From Idiomarina sp. PL1-037 (lineage in GTDB: Bacteria; Pseudomonadota; Gammaproteobacteria; Enterobacterales; Alteromonadaceae): DNA of 64,000 nucleotides. The stretch spans positions 806,001 to 870,000 of the forward strand of contig NZ_CP139873.1 in NCBI RefSeq assembly GCF_034422975.1, written 5' to 3'. Every line of letters starts with the position of its first letter. The first letter of the stretch is position 1. The translations under genes and the position numbers were made by a program. Below are positions 8,902 to 16,386 of the stretch, one piece after another. The notes under the pieces are model-generated. The model was given only the letters and a program-made list of their open reading frames with translations. It was not told the origin of the DNA and made no database searches.

Positions 8902-10047
8902 TTAGTGGTTATGTGGGTCAAAACCGCCTTTAGCGATTTGAGAGCGAACGAAAAACGCGCCGTTATCGACGTACTCTGTGCCTTCCTTAACGCCTCGAAT
9001 GACTTTCCACGGACCTTTTTCATCAACCAATTCGACTTTCTTCGGTTCAAACTTTCCGGGTTCGTGCTCAATGAATATCTGCCAGTCACCATCAGATGCC
9101 CGCATTAAGGCTGAGTCCTTAACTGCAAGCACCGGTCCATCCGACTTGACTGAGAAATAAACATCCGCAAATAAACCAGGGTGTAATTGGTCCTTTTCGT
9201 TATTTACCGCAAGTCGTACCGTTCGGGTGCGGGTTTTATGGTCTATTGTGTGGCCTTCCTGAATGACTTTTGCCGCAAAGCGCTGATTGTCGACACTCAC
9301 TGTAACAGGATCACCAAACTGCACATTAAGGTCAGCTGAGCCCGGTAGCCGAGCATTCACCCACAAGGTTTCTTCTTGCAGAACTTCAACCAAGTGGTTA
9401 CCGGCATTGACTGGCTGACCCTGCTTGAAGTTATCGCTAACCACAATCCCGCCAATTTCTGAGGTCAGTTGGTATTCGCCGATAGGGTAGTCAGGTTTAC
9501 TTAAACGCTTAATATCACTGGCTGACATACCAAATGCTTTGAGTTGCGCTTGCGCTGAGGTAAAGGCGTTTTTCGCTTCAACAAAGCGTTTTTCACCAAC
9601 CGTTGACTCACCGAGTGACTGCACGCGTTGCCATTCGTTAAGTGTGACCAAATACTGACTTTGCGCCTCCGCCATGGTGGCGCTGAAGAGGGTTGCCAGT
9701 GGCTCACCTTTTTCGACGTGATCGCCAATACTGACAAAACGTTTGAGAACGGTCGAATCGATGCGCGGACTCACGATATAGCTATTAAAGTCGTTAGCAA
9801 CCACCTCGCCCGGGGCATAAACCGGATATTCAATGACTTGAGTTTGCAAGGTTCGCGTGGTGATATCTGCCATGGATAGCTGCTTGCTGGATAGCTCCAC
9901 GCCTGAGCTTTCCTTATGTTCACCTTGCTCGTGTTTGCCTTCTTCCTTGTGGGTATCTTCTTTTTCGTCGTGTCCGTGTTCATCCTGCGCCATAACCGAA
10001 AAGCTCAGCGCAAGTGCTATTGCTGCGTATAAAGGTTTTACTGACAT
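8902..10047 (-). CDS. czcB: RND efflux periplasmic adaptor (set 1)
   Basis: A 381-aa membrane-fusion protein. A signal peptide ending in VMA is followed by a long His/Glu/Lys-rich stretch (about residues 22-50) likely to bind metal. Then come the barrel-sandwich hybrid, a short alpha-hairpin (residues around 120-170) and beta-barrel domains. It would join the RND pump to the TolC-like channel across the periplasm. The gene is spaced 3 bp from the upstream channel gene and 11 bp from czcA, as expected for a single transcript. Confidence 0.92.
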   Translation of the reverse strand: MSVKPLYAAIALALSFSVMAQDEHGHDEKEDTHKEEGKHEQGEHKESSGVELSSKQLSMADITTRTLQTQVIEYPVYAPGEVVANDFNSYIVSPRIDSTVLKRFVSIGDHVEKGEPLATLFSATMAEAQSQYLVTLNEWQRVQSLGESTVGEKRFVEAKNAFTSAQAQLKAFGMSASDIKRLSKPDYPIGEYQLTSEIGGIVVSDNFKQGQPVNAGNHLVEVLQEETLWVNARLPGSADLNVQFGDPVTVSVDNQRFAAKVIQEGHTIDHKTRTRTVRLAVNNEKDQLHPGLFADVYFSVKSDGPVLAVKDSALMRASDGDWQIFIEHEPGKFEPKKVELVDEKGPWKVIRGVKEGTEYVDNGAFFVRSQIAKGGFDPHNH

Positions 10048-10050
10048 CGT

Positions 10051-11301
10051 TTACTCTCCAATCTCTGCGTTTGTTTGCTGGCTTAACGGCGATAACGTCA
10101 GCGCTTTACTGAGTTCGCCCGAACGGTACAACCATTCAATGGCGGCCAACCGATATTGTGTTTGCAGCGCTATCCCTGCAAATTGGCTATCGAGCTGCTG
10201 TTGCACAGCGGTGAGGTAGTCGGTGGTGGATAGGTCACCGGCGAGCCAGGACTGTTCAATCACCTGCATCGACTCATCCTGCCGAGATTGAAAGTCTCTT
10301 TGCCAGCTTTGCCACTGTTTTTTCACAAAACGATAATTGTTAAGAGATGATTTCAGTGCTGCTTGCCATTGTTGCCTTAGTGCAATCAAACGTTTTTCTT
10401 CAGCAACAGCTTCGCTATTGGCTGCGCGTACCGCATCGCTGTAGTTATTGCGAATCTGTAGTGGAATGCTGAATGATAAGCCAACTACTGTTTCGTTATC
10501 GCTCTCGCCCGCTTCGACGCCTATGGTTGGGTTGGCGGTGGTTAACGAGCGTTTCCAGTCGACATCGGCGCGCTTTAATTGCCATTGCAGGTAAGCGGCT
10601 TTTAACGCTGGATGTTGTTGCCAACGAGTCGTTAACGCAGGTTCAACGTTAAATAGCTCCTCATTAATGGAGAGTTGACCGACATCAGACGTTGTTAGCA
10701 GAGCGTTTAACTCTGCTTCAGCGGATTGCAGTTGTTGATAAGCCGCTGCCGTTTGTTGCAGTTGCCGACTTAGTGCGAGTACCGTCAGTTGTTCGTCGAC
10801 GGCACCTAAGTCACCGGCTTTACGTCGTTCGGCAACCAGGCTTATCGCCTGTTTAACGATTTTCTCTTGCTGCTTGGCCAGTGCGTAACGCTGTTTTGCA
10901 TCCAGCCATTGCACATAGGCATTCAACAGAGTTTTAGCATGCGATGTCGCCGACTGGCGATAAATACTCACTGCCATAGCCGTCATGGCGTCACTCTGAC
11001 TGGCTCGTGCTTCATTGCGAGTGCTCCAGTCCAGCGTTTGGCTTAGGCCAACAGTGTAATTATTGATGTCACCCTCGCGCTCTAAGCGTGACGATAAGCT
11101 AGGGTTGTACAAAGGCTGATTTAATTGCTTGCCCTGTTGAATGAGAGCTTCAGCCTGCTGTTGAGCTGCTTCAACACTGGGGTGTTGCTGAACAGTTTGT
11201 TGCCATCGCTCGGGCAACTGTTGTGCATTGGCGTAGCTTGAACTTATTGCCAGACTAACGGCAATAAACAAGCGTTTGCTATGTGTCGAAAACGGACCCA
11301 T
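10051..11301 (-). CDS. czcC: TolC-family outer-membrane channel (set 1)
   Basis: A 416-aa outer-membrane efflux protein with a signal peptide (ending ANA) and two copies of the long coiled-coil helices of the TolC fold; the sequence is rich in Gln and Ala as usual. It is the outer exit of the czcCBA efflux complex encoded by this leftward operon. It lies 73 bp downstream of the small His/Cys-rich secreted protein gene. Confidence 0.9.
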   Translation of the reverse strand: MGPFSTHSKRLFIAVSLAISSSYANAQQLPERWQQTVQQHPSVEAAQQQAEALIQQGKQLNQPLYNPSLSSRLEREGDINNYTVGLSQTLDWSTRNEARASQSDAMTAMAVSIYRQSATSHAKTLLNAYVQWLDAKQRYALAKQQEKIVKQAISLVAERRKAGDLGAVDEQLTVLALSRQLQQTAAAYQQLQSAEAELNALLTTSDVGQLSINEELFNVEPALTTRWQQHPALKAAYLQWQLKRADVDWKRSLTTANPTIGVEAGESDNETVVGLSFSIPLQIRNNYSDAVRAANSEAVAEEKRLIALRQQWQAALKSSLNNYRFVKKQWQSWQRDFQSRQDESMQVIEQSWLAGDLSTTDYLTAVQQQLDSQFAGIALQTQYRLAAIEWLYRSGELSKALTLSPLSQQTNAEIGE

Positions 11302-11374
11302 AGATAGACTCCTCAGTCATATTACTGCGTAAAATAATGATTTTTTTGCGCTGCTAAAGCAGCTTATTAGGCAG

Positions 11375-11719
11375 TTATGAGGAGATAGGAGGCCGGAACA
11401 GCGGCGATGATAGAGGGTTAGTGTAAAACTCAGTATACCCAGGACGTATTGTGCCCATTCGTGGTAAAGCGAGAGTTTTTTCAGCCTTCATAGCATATAA
11501 ATGAAATGAACCATGGCAGTGACAGCAATGATGGCAGTCAAAGCTGACTTCGCCACTTTTAGGGAGGTTTCGCTTATCGATGTGCGATTCGTCATGCTCA
11601 AAATTGAGGTGTTGCTCAGAAGAGGACTGGTGAGATTGATGCACATCAGCAACCGCCTGACTGATTTGAGTCAGAACAGCAACAAGCACCAGTATTAAAA
11701 ATCCGAGTCTAAGCATCAT
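11375..11719 (-). CDS. Small exported His/Cys-rich protein, CzcI-like
   Basis: A 114-aa protein with an N-terminal signal segment and a metal-ligand-rich centre, DCHHCCHCHGS, preceded by further His residues. It ends PLFRPPISS, a tail that also occurs in small CzcI-type proteins heading czc operons. Proteins of this kind are thought to modulate periplasmic metal or the czc response; the role here is inferred from position and ligand content. It is the first gene of the leftward czcCBA operon. Confidence 0.65.
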   Translation of the reverse strand: MMLRLGFLILVLVAVLTQISQAVADVHQSHQSSSEQHLNFEHDESHIDKRNLPKSGEVSFDCHHCCHCHGSFHLYAMKAEKTLALPRMGTIRPGYTEFYTNPLSSPLFRPPISS

Positions 11720-11773
11720 TACCTACAGTTCTAAATAAGCAGCTTAACGATACATTAATTAAAAATAGTTCTC

Positions 11774-11802
11774 AACTAGTGCATTCTGAATCGCCACTAG
11801 TT
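11774..11802. promoter_or_regulatory. Inverted repeat upstream of the leftward czc operon
   Basis: AACTAGTG and CACTAGTT form a perfect 8-bp inverted repeat separated by 13 bases, 55-83 bp upstream of the first gene of the czc operon. A third CACTAG follows at 11804-11809. The arrangement suggests an operator for the czc promoter, but no regulator can be assigned from sequence alone. Confidence 0.4.
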
Positions 11803-11884
11803 CACTAGACACTCAGTAGCCTAACGAAGCTCCGCTGGACAACCTTAAAAAATTGTGTAAGTACGTTGTGTAACCTCCGGAAAT

Positions 11885-12304
11885 TTAGACGTCTCGGTTA
11901 CAACTAACAGATTCTATTTCATCAATTTTATTAAGAACTGTACACGCAATAACTTTGCTTTGGCCAGTACAACTTGTTCTAATTGAAGTGAGTTGCTTCT
12001 CAAGATCTTGCAAAGAAGTAATTTGAGAGCGTATGTGCATTATGTGTTCATCAATCAGGGTATTAACGGCTGAGCAAGGTTGATGTGGATTGTCTTGATA
12101 ATCTTGTAATCTGCGGGTTTCAGATAATGAAAGGCCTATAGCTCTGCAGCTACATACAAACTTAAGTCTTTTGTAATGTTTTTCAGTGTATACTCGATAT
12201 CCGTTATAACTACGAGCTGGTAAAGGTAACAAACCCTTTTTTTCATAGAACCTTATTGTCTGGGTTTGAATTCCTAATAAGTCTGCTAGTTGACCAATAC
12301 GCAT
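11885..12304 (-). CDS. MerR-family regulator, PbrR/CadR type
   Basis: A 139-aa MerR-family protein with the usual N-terminal winged helix (MRIGQLADLLGIQTQTIRFYEKKG). Cysteines at residues 77, 112 and 121 match the metal-binding triad of PbrR/CadR proteins, which sense Pb(II), Cd(II) or Zn(II); an extra Cys lies near the C terminus. It is divergent from the HMA-CDF exporter gene, and a typical 19-bp-spacer promoter lies between them, so that operon is its evident target. Which ion it prefers cannot be read from the sequence. Confidence 0.87.
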   Translation of the reverse strand: MRIGQLADLLGIQTQTIRFYEKKGLLPLPARSYNGYRVYTEKHYKRLKFVCSCRAIGLSLSETRRLQDYQDNPHQPCSAVNTLIDEHIMHIRSQITSLQDLEKQLTSIRTSCTGQSKVIACTVLNKIDEIESVSCNRDV

Positions 12305-12335
12305 AAGAAAATTTCCTATCTAGTTAAGTAATTTC

Positions 12336-12366
12336 TTGACCTTATAGTAACTTTATAGTTTTTAAT
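12336..12366 (+). promoter_or_regulatory. PbrR/CadR-type promoter for the CDF-lspA operon
   Basis: TTGACC (12336-12341) and TTTAAT (12361-12366) are 19 bases apart, the MerR-family spacing. The spacer starts TTATAGTAAC and closely resembles known pbr/cad promoters. It sits 32 bp after the divergent regulator start and 33 bp before the exporter ATG, as expected for a repressed and metal-activated promoter. Confidence 0.85.
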
Positions 12367-12398
12367 TGTGAAACTATATATTTAAGGTAAGTAATACG

Positions 12399-13277
12399 AT
12401 GGCTAGTTCCTTTGATACGGTTCGAACAAATGGCGACTCAAAAAATGCCTACGAAGAGTCAGGTAAACGGCTCATCGTTTACTCTGTAGCAAAAATGGAT
12501 TGCCCATCAGAAGAACGAATGATTCGCTTGGCACTGAATGGGTTTGAGGAAATTCATTCATTATCCTTCGACTTGTCAAACCGTCGGCTGAAGGTATTAC
12601 ATGATGGTGAGACAGCCTTTATTACTTCTAAATTAGAGACTCTAGGTTTGGGTGCCTCGCTTGAAAGAGACACTGCTGCGGACTCCGAGGCAATCAAAGC
12701 TGAGGAGTTTTCGGCAAGTTCGGATAAGCAGGAGTCCCGCACCTTGTGTTGGTTGCTCACCATCAATACTCTTCTGTTCTTGGTGGAAATGACTGCCGGA
12801 CTGCTTTGGCAGTCTGCTGGTTTGATTGGGGAATCTTTAGATAATTTTGCCGATGCGGCAGTTTACGGGCTTTCGCTTTATGCCGTAGCGCGTAGTGTTA
12901 ATATGCAAATACGTGCTGCGCACCTAGCTGGCGTACTACAACTGGTTTTGGCTCTGGGTGTACTTGCAGAAGTTGTGAGACGCTTCGTATTCGGGAGTGA
13001 ACCTGAGTCACTTGCGATGATGGGGATTGCATTTGTCGCGTTGATTGGCAATACCATCTGTCTTCTACTTATCTCCAAACATAGAGGAGGTGGTGCGCAT
13101 ATGAAAGCAAGTTGGATTTTTTCAGCTAATGATGTAGTGATTAACCTTGGCGTAATCATCGCTGGCATCCTCGTTGCGTTGACCGGGTCGAATTACCCAG
13201 ATCTTATTATAGGTAGCATAGCAGGTTTAATCGTGCTTAACGGGTCAAGACGCATTTTTGCACTGAAGGGGAACTGA
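12399..13277 (+). CDS. Cation diffusion facilitator with N-terminal HMA-like domain
   Basis: A 292-aa fusion. Residues about 25-95 look like a heavy-metal-associated domain with the metal loop altered to KMDCPSEE (one Cys instead of CxxC). The rest is a compact CDF-type transporter with the helix-2 signature ESLDNFADA and helix-5 residues around FSANDVVINLG. It lacks the large cytoplasmic C-terminal domain of CzcD. It is transcribed from the PbrR/CadR-type promoter and abuts lspA with no gap. It probably exports Pb, Cd or Zn from the cytoplasm; the ion is inferred from the regulator. Confidence 0.82.
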   Translation: MASSFDTVRTNGDSKNAYEESGKRLIVYSVAKMDCPSEERMIRLALNGFEEIHSLSFDLSNRRLKVLHDGETAFITSKLETLGLGASLERDTAADSEAIKAEEFSASSDKQESRTLCWLLTINTLLFLVEMTAGLLWQSAGLIGESLDNFADAAVYGLSLYAVARSVNMQIRAAHLAGVLQLVLALGVLAEVVRRFVFGSEPESLAMMGIAFVALIGNTICLLLISKHRGGGAHMKASWIFSANDVVINLGVIIAGILVALTGSNYPDLIIGSIAGLIVLNGSRRIFALKGN

Positions 13278-13781
13278 ATGTCCTGCGTTGATAAAGGATT
13301 TTCGCCCTATATTTCTCTGTTAATTTCTGGTTTAACTGTAGTCTTTGACCAAGTGATCAAGTGGCAGACGCAGCAATCAATAGCTTACGGTGATTCGATT
13401 TCATTGACCCCTTTTTTCAATTGGGTACACACTTGGAACACTGGTGCGGCATTTGGCCTGCTTTCAAATGGTGGAGGTTGGCAGCGCTATTTTTTTATTG
13501 GGGTTGCTCTGCTAATGTCTGTGGCTTTAACGAGGTTGATCTTTAATAAAGTAAGTAAACGGGATGGCATTAGCTACGGGCTGATTCTTGGGGGGGCGGT
13601 TGGGAACCTCATTGACCGACTGTTTCGTGGCTATGTTGTCGACTCCTTTCATCTAGGTTGGCAAACGTGGCAATTGCCAGTTTTTAATATTGCCGATATT
13701 GCAATTACCCTAGGAGTTATCCTATTACTGTTAAGCAACTTGCAGGTCTCAATGATACCGAATCTACCGGGTTCTAAGTAA
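13278..13781 (+). CDS. lspA: Lipoprotein signal peptidase II, metal-operon copy
   Basis: A 167-aa membrane aspartyl protease with four transmembrane helices and both conserved catalytic regions: NLIDRLFRGYVVDSF and FNIADIAITLG. It normally cleaves prolipoprotein signal peptides in the inner membrane. The start codon immediately follows the CDF stop codon, so it is part of the metal-inducible operon and presumably an extra copy beside a housekeeping lspA elsewhere. LspA homologues are known companions of PbrR/CadR-regulated exporters (as in pbr operons), though why is not settled. Confidence 0.92.
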   Translation: MSCVDKGFSPYISLLISGLTVVFDQVIKWQTQQSIAYGDSISLTPFFNWVHTWNTGAAFGLLSNGGGWQRYFFIGVALLMSVALTRLIFNKVSKRDGISYGLILGGAVGNLIDRLFRGYVVDSFHLGWQTWQLPVFNIADIAITLGVILLLLSNLQVSMIPNLPGSK

Positions 13782-13856
13782 ATAGTAAGTATAATAATTA
13801 ATATGGCCGAGCTTATTTTGGATGGATTAGGAATTTATATTGAGTAGGGTAATTGA

Positions 13857-14180
13857 ATGAAAATATCTTGGTTTTTAATACTGACTGTGCTCATTCATAG
13901 CTCTTTTGCCTGTGCTCCTGTGGCTGGTACTTTCAGTCAGTCTTCAATAAAGAGTGCAGGAGTTGCGTATGACTTAGTCTTAGAAATTGAGCGTGAAAAT
14001 CAAGACTTAAATAAATCAATATATGATAGTAAACAACAAACACAACCTCATATTAGTTGCATTACTGGTTATAACCTCTTAATTTCAGCCGTGCCTGTTA
14101 TTTTGGCACCCAACTCAAACTCGGTAGGTTTTGACCAAAGCCTGACTCACCAACCCCCTGTACCTCCACCAAACGCGTAA
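13857..14180 (+). CDS. Small exported protein of unknown function heading czc set 2
   Basis: A 107-aa product with an N-terminal hydrophobic signal (MKISWFLILTVLIHSSFAC); the Cys after it might be lipid-modified, but the lipobox is poor. The rest is polar, with two further Cys/His-containing stretches and a Pro-rich end. It lies 47 bp before the second czcC gene, the same position the His/Cys-rich small protein holds in the first czc operon, so it may play a similar accessory part. I do not recognise a family. Confidence 0.5.
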   Translation: MKISWFLILTVLIHSSFACAPVAGTFSQSSIKSAGVAYDLVLEIERENQDLNKSIYDSKQQTQPHISCITGYNLLISAVPVILAPNSNSVGFDQSLTHQPPVPPPNA

Positions 14181-14227
14181 CCGTTAACTTAGACTTTTTA
14201 AAACCTATAAGTTAATGGAGAAGCAAC

Positions 14228-15475
14228 ATGAAGTATTTATACTTCGTGGCAGCCTTTTGCTTAGGCGCGCTAGTGCCTGCGGCGACGGCTGCTACGACAG
14301 ATTTAACGCTGAAAGAGGCGTTACAAAAAACGCTCAAGAATAACCCTGAGTTACTGGAATATGATTATAAAATACGAGCTGCAGGAGCACTGATAGAGCA
14401 GGCTGAGTTTTCAGCGAACCCAAGGGTATCTGCGGAAATAGAAAACTTTGCCGGCTCAGGACGGCTAGAAGGTATCAGTAACTCACAATTGACCGTATCC
14501 TTTTCTCAGCTCATAGAGTTAGGGGACAAACGGCAGTTACGAGTTAAAGCTGCAACCGAAAAAGAGAAAGCTCAGCGAGCAGAGTTTGAGTATCGTCAAA
14601 TTGAGGTTTTGGCAGAAACCACACAGCGTTTCTATGACATTTTAAAACTTCAGCAAGTCGCGCATACCAGCGAGCGTCAAATTCAGCGAACTGAGCGACT
14701 GATAAAAGTGGCACAGGAGCGTGTAGAAGCTGGCGCGGTGCCTAAATCCGAGGTTATTCGCATTAAATTACAGTTAGAGCGCCAATACGCTTTCTCTGAC
14801 GAGTTGAACGGTAAACTGAAAAAGCAACAAGCTGAACTGGCTTCAATGTGGGCAGGCGAGCTCAACTTTAAGCGGGTCTCTGGAGACTTTACTTTTCCGC
14901 TAAGCCTCCCGGAAAAAGCCAACGTGTTATCGGCTGTTAATCGGGCGCCGGAGTATTTGCGTTTACTGGACTCTGAGCAACTTCTACAAGCGCAAGCCAG
15001 AGCGTTAGCAGCGGACTCAAAGTCGGATATTACCGTTGGTGTCGGGGCTCGCTACAATAATGAGTTCGATGATGTAGGTTTAATCGTCCAGGCATCGATG
15101 CCATTGCAGTTCACTGACCCTAACGTCGGTCGCATAAAACAAAGCCGATTACTGCATCAGTCTAACCTGGCGCAGCAAAAACAGGTTCGGCAGCAACTAA
15201 AATCACTGGCTTTATCGCTAGTGCACAGTTTGCAAACTCACCAAAGTTATCTGCAAAAGATAAATCAGCGACTGATGCCATTATCTGAGCAATTACTTGA
15301 ACAGACTCAACAGGGTTACGCACGCGGAACGCATTCTTTGTTGCAAGTGTTAGACGCGCAAACGGAGTTAGCCAAACTCGAGTACGAAAAAGTTTCTCGG
15401 AAACATGCGATTTACAGCGACATCATCGAATTAGAGCGCATGACCGGACAGCCGTTTTTAGGAGTACAACAATGA
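14228..15475 (+). CDS. czcC: TolC-family outer-membrane channel (set 2)
   Basis: A 415-aa outer-membrane efflux protein with a signal peptide ending in ATA and two long helical repeats characteristic of TolC. GGAG lies nine bases before the ATG. It is only distantly similar to the channel of set 1, so the two operons are not a recent duplication. Its stop codon overlaps the start of the adaptor gene (ATGA), indicating translational coupling. Confidence 0.9.
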   Translation: MKYLYFVAAFCLGALVPAATAATTDLTLKEALQKTLKNNPELLEYDYKIRAAGALIEQAEFSANPRVSAEIENFAGSGRLEGISNSQLTVSFSQLIELGDKRQLRVKAATEKEKAQRAEFEYRQIEVLAETTQRFYDILKLQQVAHTSERQIQRTERLIKVAQERVEAGAVPKSEVIRIKLQLERQYAFSDELNGKLKKQQAELASMWAGELNFKRVSGDFTFPLSLPEKANVLSAVNRAPEYLRLLDSEQLLQAQARALAADSKSDITVGVGARYNNEFDDVGLIVQASMPLQFTDPNVGRIKQSRLLHQSNLAQQKQVRQQLKSLALSLVHSLQTHQSYLQKINQRLMPLSEQLLEQTQQGYARGTHSLLQVLDAQTELAKLEYEKVSRKHAIYSDIIELERMTGQPFLGVQQ

Positions 15476-16374
15476 AACTCAACACATTGATTACAATTAT
15501 CTGCATTGCCAGTTTTTCACTGCCCGTATTGGCTTATGAGGAAAAACACGCAGAGCATGAAGTACCCCATACCAATTTAAGTGATGCAGCAATAGAAAAC
15601 GCGAAATTAACGTTGGCAACAGCGAGCGCTCAAAGCATTCGAGTAAAGCAAACAATTTTCGGTGTAATAGCCCCCAATAATAACAATATTGTGCATATCG
15701 GAGCGAAGTACAAAGGTATTGTTACGTCACTAAAGGCCAATATCGGCGATGCCATAAAAGCCGGGCAAACTCTGGCTGTTGTTGAGAATGTTACGACAGG
15801 CACGGCATTTGAAGTCATCAGCCCAATTAGCGGAGAGGTAACTGCACGTTTTACCAATGTTGGTGAAGTGGTTGAGCAAAAGCCATTATTTGAAGTCCTG
15901 GATCCATCATCGGTCTGGGTAGAGCTTTCAGCGTTCCCGGAGAACATTGAGTCGTTAGCAGAAGAGCAAACGACCTATGTGTACGACTTGCATCATCATA
16001 AAACCGTCGAAGGAACTGTGTCTTATATCTCGCCACAAATGACTGGCGGACATATTGCACGCGCACGTATCGAGTTGCCCAATCAGTCGGGGCATTGGCG
16101 ACCGGGAATGCACGTAAAAGCGGATGTCGTTACAGACAGCTTTAACGCGAGCTTGGCGATAAACAATGATGCTGTTCAACGTTTAGACGATAACCCCGTT
16201 GTTTTTATTAAAGAGGGTAATCGTTTCGAAGCCAGGGAAGTTGAGTTAGGCCGAACTGACGGTGAATACACCGAGGTGTTATCGGGTATTGAGAATGGCG
16301 AAAGTTATGTCGTTGAAAACAGCTACTTGATAAAGGCTGACATTCTAAAACAAGGCGCAGGCCACAGCGATTAG
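15472..16374 (+). CDS. czcB: RND efflux periplasmic adaptor (set 2)
   Basis: A 300-aa membrane-fusion protein, shorter than the set-1 adaptor and without its long His-rich segment; a few His residues follow the signal peptide. Lipoyl-like and beta-barrel domains can be followed (IGDAIKAGQTLAVVENV, then VSPISGEVTARFTN-type repeats). It appears to lack the alpha-hairpin, an arrangement seen in several CzcB-like adaptors. It connects czcA set 2 to its channel; the pump gene begins 12 bp downstream. Confidence 0.88.
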   Translation: MKLNTLITIICIASFSLPVLAYEEKHAEHEVPHTNLSDAAIENAKLTLATASAQSIRVKQTIFGVIAPNNNNIVHIGAKYKGIVTSLKANIGDAIKAGQTLAVVENVTTGTAFEVISPISGEVTARFTNVGEVVEQKPLFEVLDPSSVWVELSAFPENIESLAEEQTTYVYDLHHHKTVEGTVSYISPQMTGGHIARARIELPNQSGHWRPGMHVKADVVTDSFNASLAINNDAVQRLDDNPVVFIKEGNRFEAREVELGRTDGEYTEVLSGIENGESYVVENSYLIKADILKQGAGHSD

Positions 16375-16386
16375 GGAGAGTAAACA

